Positions 55,992 to 64,000 of a DNA stretch of 64,000 nucleotides are shown one piece after another; position 1 is the stretch's first letter, and each line of letters starts with the position of its first letter. Location: NCBI GenBank assembly GCA_015680685.1, contig MNCI01030046.1, positions 201,940-265,939 on the forward strand, given 5' to 3'. The translations under genes were made by a program, and so were the position numbers. The stretch comes from Gnetum montanum. Taxonomy: Eukaryota; Streptophyta; Gnetopsida; Gnetales; Gnetaceae. Under the pieces are notes generated by a model, which worked only from the letters and a program-made list of their open reading frames with translations, did not search any database and was not told where the DNA came from.

Positions 55992-57558
55992 TATTGCCAA
56001 AAAGTGCACGTAATTGAGTATCCTCAATGAGTTTGAGTTGGACAACTTATATCTAAAGGGAAACATGAACGGTTCTTCACTCAAATCAAATATAAAACCC
56101 ACCCACGACCATATATACACATGCCAAACTAATGATCTGTAACCGTTGATGTTCTAATTTTTACCTTCCTCTGTTCAAAAAATTGATGTCTTAGTTATTT
56201 TTCAAAGGAAGAGATTTTTCGTTTTCGTTCGGGTTTGTTTCAGTTTGTTACAAGCAAAATTCTTGTCCTGGTATTACTATGCAAACAAATTTTGCATGGT
56301 ATCTTAGAATCCCGGCAGCAAATTATTTTGGTCGATGCAGCGACGGAGAGTAGTTATTGTGCCAAATTACGTGGAAGAGAGAGTAAATGTAAAGAATTGG
56401 AACAGATAATTTACGGCGGAAGAATTTAACGGCTTACTTTCAGGTGTTGTAACGCTGGTACGTTGCGACTTTTATTTCCCTTTTTTTTCATATTGCAGGC
56501 TGAATCCCCTATGGATTAGGGCTTCTGAGAGATCGCAAGCAGTGTTGAAATTTCCCCGCGCGTTTTGTTTACGGTCAAAATTAGTCCTATTGGGGGCGTT
56601 GCAGCCAATATATTACGGGTAATAGCAGCGAAGACTTGGAAGGGAATGTTGTAAATGATTTATGCATACAAACATCAACAAGAAGAAAAGCTTTGTTGAA
56701 CTTTCTCGAGGTGTTTCTGGAAACTGGGATGTCTTTAGTGCTTATTGTTTTCTTTTTTATTCCTTTTATTGTGTGTTAATCGCGTAGGACTTTCGTTCTG
56801 TGGTGTTACGACTGCTTAATTTTCCCGAAAACGTGCAACTAGATTTAGATGGTATATTTCTTTGTTGTCATGTACCATATTTCCTTCCTATTTAGAGGAG
56901 GGAAACTTTTCATAGTCTATTCAAGGAACAAAGTTAAATCTACGAGTTGAATTCGATAAGTTTAGCCGTAAAAACTATTGTTTTTCTAACTTGGAATGGT
57001 TTGAGTGATGCTTCGAAAAAGTAAACTCTAATTCAACTTGGAACATTGTGATTACAATTCCGCATTCAAGTCACTTAAACCCCGAAGGTCACATACGTTT
57101 AAGTTTTCCTGTTGGTCTCAAGTCAGGATTGGATAATTGTATAGTGTTTATCAGATCAGTATTGCATCTGACATACAGTCAGTCATCTTAGAAACTTCAA
57201 ATTTGAAGTTGGTTATAATATGGTTTTATTGTTTTATGAATTTTGAAAGCGGTTCATTCGGTTTTGGTGGTACCGAACAGTAGCAACAATATTAATTTCC
57301 TAGTGTTTCACATCACCGTTGATTTAATCATGTTTAGTACAGCTGGTAGACTACGCAAATTGTAAATTCGTTTGATTTTCTGCATTCAGATGGCTACTTA
57401 AGTGCTTTGTGGTGTCTTAGCCGTTTATTTTTAATCAAATTGCAGATTTTGTAGTTTGCAAGTGATATAGGATCGTTTGGATGATTTGGCTGAAACCGTG
57501 GATTGGATTGTCAGAGATGTTAAAGGTGTTTTATTTATAGGAAACGTATTTCCCGAGG
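55992..57558 (+). other. Upstream region of the TFIIS-domain gene
   Basis: Unique-looking sequence with higher GC patches (56280-56640) and no TE signature, so probably promoter and 5' UTR. Just before the ATG, TTTTATTTATAG|GAAACG (57540) is a good splice acceptor, which suggests a 5' UTR intron. The upstream exon was not located. A 64-codon ORF at 56235-56429 has no recognisable features. Confidence 0.45.
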
Positions 57559-58482
57559 ATGGCATTTGATCCTGGTGCTCCATACTCATCATCAATGGAT
57601 GATGTTCCTCTTAGACTTCTTTTTGGGATTACAAACATAAAAAAGAAGAGGAACAAGTTGGAGTCGAAGAAGAGAAAATTTATTGAACTGTCTACTCCCA
57701 CAAATAGCATTGCTGTGGTAGACCCTTCCCGGAACACTCTGAAAAAGTCACTCATGCCCCTTGTTGAGATGATTTTTCAGAAAAATGGAATCAACATTAA
57801 GGAACATCAAAGTTCGTATGATGGGATGCATGATAAGAACTACAGTAAAAGGGCAAAATTAGAATCAAAATTAGACAAATGTAAGGTTTCATGGGGTCTA
57901 GTTCCAAAGAGGCCACGCAGTAAAGGTGCAAAAATAGGAAAAATAGAGGACAATGTTGGAGAAAAGCTTTCCGAGATTGAAATATCTAATCAAACGGAGA
58001 ATCTAGTGGCTCAGTTTGAATCAGCAATTTTTAAGCTGCATGGAAATTCCAAGAAGTACCGGGAGAAGGCAAGATATGTCATTATGAAATTAAAGGGAAG
58101 CATCATTGCTAAACTCTGTCATTGTTTGTTGTCTGGTAAAATTACTCTGGAGCTGGTATGTAACATGACTCGCAAGCAGTTGTTGTCTTTTGACTTTTCT
58201 GAATGTTTGGCTGTTAAAGATGATCAGTATGCAGATGTGAAAGTCAAGCAAATTGCTGATCATCAACAAAGAACATTTATAGGCACCGATGTAGATATTG
58301 TCGAGGTAAGTAAAGATTCAATAACAGCATCTTATTCAAGTTTTCCAAGAGCCAATAAGGATTTTCAAGCTAAAACAGGCGATAGGGCATGCATGACTGC
58401 CAAGCAATTAGCATCATTCGATTCACATAGGTCTGTTAATGACAAAGCGCACACAGATATGGAAATCTCTGAACAAACATAA
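57559..58482 (+). CDS. TFIIS central-domain protein (nuclear, predicted)
   Basis: A 307-codon intact ORF beginning MAFDPGAPYSSSMDDVPLRL. Residues 27-42 are Lys/Arg-rich (KKKRNKLESKKRKF), a probable nuclear signal. Residues 147-212 match the TFIIS central (TFS2M) three-helix domain: VAQFESAIFKLHGNSKKYRE, then a Lys-Leu-Lys segment, LLSGKITLELVCNMTRKQLL. In TFIIS this domain contacts RNA polymerase II. Its full zinc ribbon (with the catalytic Asp-Glu) is absent from this ORF, so RNA cleavage activity is not expected. A strong donor, GTCGAG|GTAAGT (58306), lies inside the ORF after residue 249. A spliced form may therefore differ in its C-terminus, and the last 58 codons may be retained intron. 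No stops or frameshifts, unlike the neighbouring elements. It lies 1.5 kb upstream of the DRG2-type gene on the same strand. Confidence 0.7.
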   Translation: MAFDPGAPYSSSMDDVPLRLLFGITNIKKKRNKLESKKRKFIELSTPTNSIAVVDPSRNTLKKSLMPLVEMIFQKNGINIKEHQSSYDGMHDKNYSKRAKLESKLDKCKVSWGLVPKRPRSKGAKIGKIEDNVGEKLSEIEISNQTENLVAQFESAIFKLHGNSKKYREKARYVIMKLKGSIIAKLCHCLLSGKITLELVCNMTRKQLLSFDFSECLAVKDDQYADVKVKQIADHQQRTFIGTDVDIVEVSKDSITASYSSFPRANKDFQAKTGDRACMTAKQLASFDSHRSVNDKAHTDMEISEQT

Positions 58483-59992
58483 ATAGACATTAAGTAAACT
58501 TCATTTCTAACATAAGTATCGGCCATCAACATATGCAATGGGCTGCTGTTAACCTAGATTACTTGATAAGAGAGAGATGTTCGATGCCCCTTTGTGGGGG
58601 CCTTAAAAAAAGCATTAGAGGTATACTTTAATTTCCTTTTCTTTTTTGCTTCTGTGTTAAGTTGCATGAACCTCAACCTATAGGCTGCAGGCAGAGCTCC
58701 ATTTTCTTGCCATATATGCAATCGCAGTTTGGAAACCTTACGTCATTGACCTTCCTTGAATATTTCTGATTGAGAGGTATGCCTTGTTGAGTTATATTTT
58801 GACACTGTTATTTACATTGGTTGCTTTATTAGTTTGTTTGTGTATGTTGTCATGTTATTAATCATTGCAAAATTGTAGGTTTGATGATCAGTTCATTTCT
58901 GTTTAAGCGTGAAATGGTTATTGTTGTACTCTTGTTGTACACACAACTTGTGTGTTCGGTTGCATTTTTGATACTGTTTTGGCAGTTATACAGGAGTGCA
59001 ACAATTTGGAAAATTTCATTACAAGTATATTGAATTTTGTTTTGGTTTTGTTTCCTTCTTCTGCTTCTTCTTCTTTTTTTTATTTTTATTTTTATTTTTG
59101 CTATTGATCACTTGCTATGTAAAGTTGACCTGTATTTATGCTGCCTCATTAATATACATGGATATGCACAATGATGGTGTTGATGGCTTGATCCAATTTC
59201 CAATGCAATTTAATTTTGTCCAGAGGCCAACGACTAGTTGGTTGGGCTTTGTCACAGAAAATAAATAATTATGATCATACCATTGTGTCAAGAGATGAAC
59301 TTTTTCATTGGAATTATTAAGGGTATGCATTGCCTGGATTCTATCATTGAAAATAAAGAAGTATCATTGGGGCCAATAAATGAACTTTTTTCTGGAAATT
59401 TGGGTATTTATTAGGTGGACTTCATAGCAAATAATTATCATCATAATGCTAGGCCAAGAGATGAACTTTGTCATGAAAATTGTTACAGGAGAATGAACAT
59501 TGGTTTTGACTTCGTGATAATCAATTCTCTATCAATTCTGGGACTTCATTAATTTGAAAAAGAAAAAGATTATCTCGGCCAAATAATAGATATATATCAT
59601 AAGTACGTAGCTAAACTAGTTAGTTCCTAGGTGAAAAGGCAATCATTGTTTTGTGCAAATTTTATGTTGGTTGACAATAATTCAAAAGAAAAGAAAGTTA
59701 CAACATAATATAATAAGACTGAAGATTAAAGTTTATGCTGTCTGAATTCAACTTTCTTTTTAACTAGATTTCTACCCTGGTTTTTATCATGCTTAAATGG
59801 TTTTGTCTGCTAGTTTTAAAAAAATTAGCATAAACCTGTATATCTTTCAGTTAACAGTAGTGTGACCAAGTGTCACATTGAAGCACATTGTTTGTTGGCT
59901 GATTTATGCTTATATATATTTATGTCCCATTGCAAAGTGACAAGTGTGCATGTGTTTTTTATTTTTAGTTCAGGAAATCTTGAGTTTCCACC
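58483..59992 (+). other. Spacer between the two host genes
   Basis: AT-rich with T-rich tracts (59056-59100). Near 58686, GCTGCAGGCAGAGCTCC follows an acceptor-like TATAG and encodes PFSCHICNRSLETLRH before a stop. That is a possible extra exon of the upstream gene, unproven. Near 59967-59973, TTTTTATTTTTAGTTCAG|GA is a strong acceptor 20 bp before the DRG start, so the DRG 5' UTR probably has an intron. Confidence 0.4.
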
Positions 59993-62900
59993 ATGGGTAT
60001 TATAGAAAAGATTAAAGAGATTGAATTTGAGATGGCTAGGACCCAAAAAAATAAAGCTACAGGTTTGTGTAATGCTAAATTTTGGCTTAAAATTCTATAT
60101 GTATTTTAAAAATATATTATATTTGTTCATTGAACTTGTGATTTGTCATTTTATATTATAATTGGCAGTTCAAGTTTTTCATGATATCTTTTATTCTTAT
60201 CCATGTCAACTGTAGTTTACGATGAAACATTTTCACAAGACAGAACATATCATCAATGTAATTGATTTAATACTATCCACCAATTTTCCTAAATTTTAGT
60301 ACTTAAATAATATTTGAAGTTTCATGAAAATTTTAATTATTATAATTTTATATTAAAGATTATAAAGTTGTAAAACGATTTTATAGGCTACTTGAAAAAA
60401 TTGGTAACAGTTTGGGAAATTTTAGAAAAAATTGGTAACATGTAAACTAAAAATTTTGAAATTTTTTTGCAATTTATTTACAGTATAAAATAAATGTAGA
60501 AAATAGAATTAAGTAGACTTAAATAAAATTGCAAGTGCATGAGCATGACATAATACATACAAATTTCATTCATCTTTCTACTACCAGGAAATGTTCAACA
60601 TTTCATTGACATAAAATATCGTAGCATTCTAACCTTTGCAATTTCATGTTGGGCTTTAATGGAAAAACCTATAATTTTTTAACGAAATGTTACATTTTGT
60701 TTAAACAACTCATCTCATTAGCCATGTATGTACAAGCACTTTCAATTTTGTTAATTCAAAGTACTGATATTACTAGAACAATAATCAACTCATGCTTTTA
60801 TTGTTTTATTAGGTTGGTTAGCTTTTATTTACCTAGAATTTTAAAATCAAATTTCATTTAGAACCTTACGTGAATCTTCAATACGTTCAGCAAAAAATCA
60901 TGAATTCTTTGAAAAAAGTTGGTTGTCTTATTTTTTTAAAATTTAGTTGGAAAATTTATAAAACGATAAACACTTTTCTAGTTGAAAAAATTGGCTATAT
61001 TTTGACAATTTGGCAATTTTTTTTCAAATTTTTTAATTGACATATACATTATAATTTGATCATATGATCTTCCAAACTATACAATCTAAGAAAGCAAGTC
61101 ATTGTTATGGTATCCTTACAAGTAAAATTCCATTTCCTTAAAATATTAGTTACAATTTATCTTTTTCATTAAAGTATGATTTTGTAAACCTCGATTGTAA
61201 TGTCAAACTTAAAATTCAAGAAAATTTCATAATTAACTAGTGAATGGCACTTTTTTTAAATGAGGAAACAATAAGTTGTAGGGCAACTAAAAACGTTCTG
61301 TCTTCAAATATTGTCTTGAAAATTTGCCTCGTGTTAGAATATGTTTGTAAATTAAATATGCAATCATTAGTTTCTTATTAACAACTAGTTGTTAACAAAG
61401 GAACATGGCGTTTCATAAGAGTTATGCGTGTTTACAAAGAATATAACTTGTGAATTCTACCATTTTTTTATCATGGTATCAAGAACAACTTACGATCAAG
61501 TAAAAAAAGAGGAATATGAGTGATCTGACGCATGAAGAAGAAGAATAGAAAATGGTGTAAACCAATTAAAGTTATATCATCAAGACTTGTAAGCGATATT
61601 ACAAGGAGGAAAGTGACTATGAGCACAGCTCAAGAAAATATTGCTGCTAAAATGGAGAAGTGTAGATATGCTCTAGAATCAACTGGCTTAAAAAATTAGT
61701 AGAAGTAAAACAAAATATATGGAATGCAGTTTTAATAATAGCATAAATAGGGATGAAATAGAGGTGATAGTTCAAGGTAAAAAAGTCCCTCATTATAAAC
61801 AATTTTGCTACGTAGGATCAATCCTTCAATTAGATGGTGAAATTGATAAAGATATTAGCAATAGAATGGAAGCATGATAATCAAATGGAGACAGGCTAGT
61901 GGTGTTCTATGTGATAAAAGAATACCATTAAAATTAGAAGAGAAATTTTACAAGATAACAATAAGGCTTGCTATCTTATATGGTGTTGAATGTTGGGTAG
62001 TACAAAAGAGACATGAACAAGAAATCAGTGTGGCAAAAATGTGAATGTTTTGACAAATGTTGAATGTTTTTAAAAGAGATAAACTATATAATATAGACAT
62101 TAGAGGAAGACTTGGAGTGGCTACTATCTCGGATACACTACAAGAATGATGGCTTAGATGGTTTAGAGATGTGCAAAGAAGATTAGACAATGAGCTTATA
62201 AACAAAGGTTACTACATCACTATTTCAGGAAAGCCATTGAAAGGAAGATCAAAGAAGACATAGGAAAAAATGATTAAAGGTGATTTGAAAAAACTACAAG
62301 TAAACAAGGATCGAGCTCTTCATAGAGGTGAATGGCAAAAAGAACTCATGTAGCCAACTCTATTTTGTTGGGACAAGGCTAGGATGATGATGATGAAAGT
62401 AGCTGCGAGTGAATGTTGTATCTATAAAGCTACTAGTTGAACAAGCACCATCTAAAAGGATAAAGATAGTAACCACAAAACAAATGCGTAAAGCTTGAGT
62501 AAACTCATAGAAATTATGAAGCATGAAACTTATGAAATCATAAGTGATGAAGTAAAGATGTGCATGAAGCATCAAGAAATATTTGTGCCCTTACAAGAAA
62601 AAATCTAAATATATAAGACAAAAGTCTAAAATGAAGCTAAAAGGTGGAAGATACGTAATTAGGGGGTTTCTAAAGAGTGAAGTTCCAAAGGTAGAAGTAA
62701 GAGAAAGGATACAATTCCTGAAAGGAGAGAAGATTTAAGGTAAGTGTGCAGTTGTGTGAAGATGTAGTTGCAAATAAGCATTGCATAAAGATGTGGGCAA
62801 GGTATATACTAAGGGCAAGCTACGATGAGATGTAGTAGTACACCATTTGTGAAGAACATGCCACTTGAGATGTGTTAGTTCAAGTAAGTGTTGAGATTAC

Positions 62901-63709
62901 AAGTTCAAATGAACTTAATCTCACATGTAAGACCAATAGGGAAAAAATCTTAGAAGACCTGTCACAAGAACTGACAAAAGGTAGGCAGCAAAGGATGTAA
63001 CCATGTGATGTGTTTCCAAAGAAGTTCATCTACAGTGAGAACAAAGCTGAACAGCCAAAGCTAAAGCCAGACCTGATGCAACCAGCACTCAATTTGAAAT
63101 TATAAACTAAATAGTTATGACAAAGTAAGTGATGTCACTATAAGTATTGAAAAGTGAAGTGACGTTGCAATTTGTTACTATCCATAAGGTTGAAACTAAT
63201 TTACAATTTGATGTAAATGAGTTTAGAAACAAAGAATGTTTTATATAAAACTTGTATGTGTATAAAGCGCATCTCCCTGCATAAAGGATCCTAAGGTAAC
63301 ACCAATTTACCAAGTACAATGAAATTTAACATTATGACTTTACTTTTGTAAAATTCCTTCTTTTGATAAGAAGTAGTTATTTAAGTTAATTTTGTGTGAA
63401 AATTTAAGGACATTGCTGTTTCACTTCAAGGCAAATAAAAAATTATTCATAAGCTGATCTGGAATTGTGAATGCTTCGTTGCTTCTGTTTGCAAATTATC
63501 TGATCGTACAATATTACCTTTCATTTTTGTGTTCCAAATTTTAAGTATTTCACTTGATGCATGGTTCAAATTCAACAACAATGATTATTATTATGTTATT
63601 CTTGTGGTATTCATCTGAAAGTTTCTTTGACTTTATTGCAGAATACCATCTTGGGCAATTGAAGGCAAAAATTGCTAAATTGAGAACCCAGCTGTTGGAA
63701 CCGCCCAAG
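59993..63709 (+). CDS. DRG2: DRG2-type GTPase, N-terminal exons (partial gene)
   Basis: Developmentally regulated GTP-binding protein of the OBG/DRG family. These are cytoplasmic, translation-associated GTPases that work with a DFRP partner. Exon 1 (59993-60062) starts in a strong context (CCACCATGGG) and encodes MGIIEKIKEIEFEMARTQKN then KAT. Exon 2 (63642-63709) encodes YHLGQLKAKIAKLRTQLLEP then PK. The junction G|AA restores Glu (phase 1), giving the family-typical KNKATEYHLG. MGI at the start and QLLEP at the end favour the DRG2 rather than the DRG1 subfamily; plant numbering differs between species. Donors are ACAG|GTTTGT and AAG|GTTTAT; the exon 2 acceptor is ATTGCAG|AA. The G domain, TGS domain and remaining exons lie beyond the window. 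Intron 1 is 3579 bp and contains a LINE remnant. Confidence 0.9.
60063..61639 (+). other. DRG2 intron 1, first part
   Basis: AT-rich intronic sequence with repeated words such as GAAAAAATTGG (60398, 60430, 60985). No exon or named element seen. Confidence 0.6.
61640..62400 (+). mobile_element. RTE-type LINE fragment in DRG2 intron 1
   Basis: Plus-strand broken frames match the post-catalytic part of RTE reverse transcriptases: RSKTKYMECSFNNSINRDE (with stops), VPHYKQFCYVGSILQLDGEI, VLCDKRIPLKLEEKFYK (frame-shifted), LYGVECWVVQKRHEQE and a WFRDVQRR-like stretch, ending ELM.PTLFCWDKA. The 3' end is a short GATGATGATGA repeat at 62386-62398, as RTE elements have. 5'-truncated and inactive. Confidence 0.7.
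62401..63641 (+). other. DRG2 intron 1, last part
   Basis: No ORF, repeat family or element recognised. The intron ends in a pyrimidine-rich tract and TTTATTGCAG (63641). Confidence 0.6.
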
Positions 63710-64000
63710 GTTTATTTGTGCATTTCAACACCATTTTTCTTGAGTAACTTTTTTATAATATTTCAACAATGCAACTTTCATTTTTACATAAATTGTTTGT
63801 TTATGAATGACTAGGATTGTTTAATCAATGCATCACATAGGTAAAACTGTAGAACAGAAAAATTTGTTGGGGCCTATCAACAAGAACAGATTTTGCAATA
63901 GGAAACAAAAATTAGCAGAACAACAGATAGGCAGATAATGGGTCTTCTACCTTAAGCTCCTGTTGAGGTGCAAAGAACTCAGATATCATTAGTGTGAATT
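63710..64000 (+). other. Start of DRG2 intron 2
   Basis: Begins GTTTATTTGTG. The following ~290 bp contain no sequence that would encode the Gly-rich segment expected next, so the third exon lies outside the window. Confidence 0.6.

Noticed and set aside
55773-56120. ORFs running through the poly-A / poly-T stretch
   Set aside because: They depend on a homopolymer of uncertain length with an N and encode only poly-Lys or poly-Phe there.
56235-56429. 64-codon ORF upstream of the TFIIS-domain gene
   Set aside because: No domain, no clear splice or promoter signals. It is likely chance in the 5' region.

Overview
The window reads as nuclear DNA of a land plant with a large, repeat-rich genome. 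Evidence: plant LTR-retrotransposon lineages (Ty1/Copia, Athila-like and Tat-like Ty3/Gypsy), two plant LINE types, AT-rich intergenic DNA, TATA boxes and GT-AG introns, and the first two exons of a eukaryotic DRG2-type GTPase. A gymnosperm would fit the old, heavily decayed elements and the 3.6-kb intron, but nothing here proves it. I see no tRNA, rRNA or CRISPR locus.

Layout. 1-986: 3' LTR of an Athila-like element. 1.0-2.65 kb: minus-strand Copia remnant (gag, primer-binding site, LTR fragment). 2.65-4.9 kb: 5'-truncated L1-type LINE. 4.98-5.89 kb: possible two-exon gene of unknown function. 6.3-9.9 kb: minus-strand Tat-like pol in which the extra (archaeal-type) RNase H lies upstream of RT. 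9.9-21 kb: Athila-like 3' segments in inverted orientation around one LTR, with a complete but pol-less Copia element nested at 10.6-15.7 kb. 21-22.6 kb: probable Tat-like LTR and leader.

22.6-41.4 kb: element A, a large Tat-like Ty3/Gypsy element (LTR, gag-pro, RT-RNaseH-aRNaseH-integrase, LTR). Between protease and RT it has a 6-kb gap. That gap holds an antisense gene of about six exons with its own TATA box. Most of its inferred splice junctions keep the reading frame. A splice acceptor sits exactly at the start of the RT block. Arrays built on a GACCTTAAACTRG core lie on both sides of the gap and after integrase. Near 39.6 kb there is a 550-bp-armed palindrome bounded by N bases, which is probably an assembly join.

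41.4-47.9 kb: element B, a relative of A. It keeps the acceptor and RT, and carries about 16 copies of a ~185-bp tandem repeat and a CpG-rich LTR-like insertion. 47.9-55.2 kb: Athila-like gag-pro-pol and 3' LTR. 55.2-56.0 kb: minus-strand LTR fragment with a primer-binding site.

56-64 kb is the host genic island: an intact ORF with a TFIIS central domain (57,559-58,482), then the 5' end of a DRG2-type GTPase gene (59,993 onward) whose first intron contains an RTE-type LINE remnant.

Most retroelement ORFs are broken by TAG or TGA codons where relatives carry CAG (Gln) or CGA (Arg). This is the pattern expected from long-term cytosine methylation decay. The interpretations rest on reading translations and motifs by eye; no database search was run.
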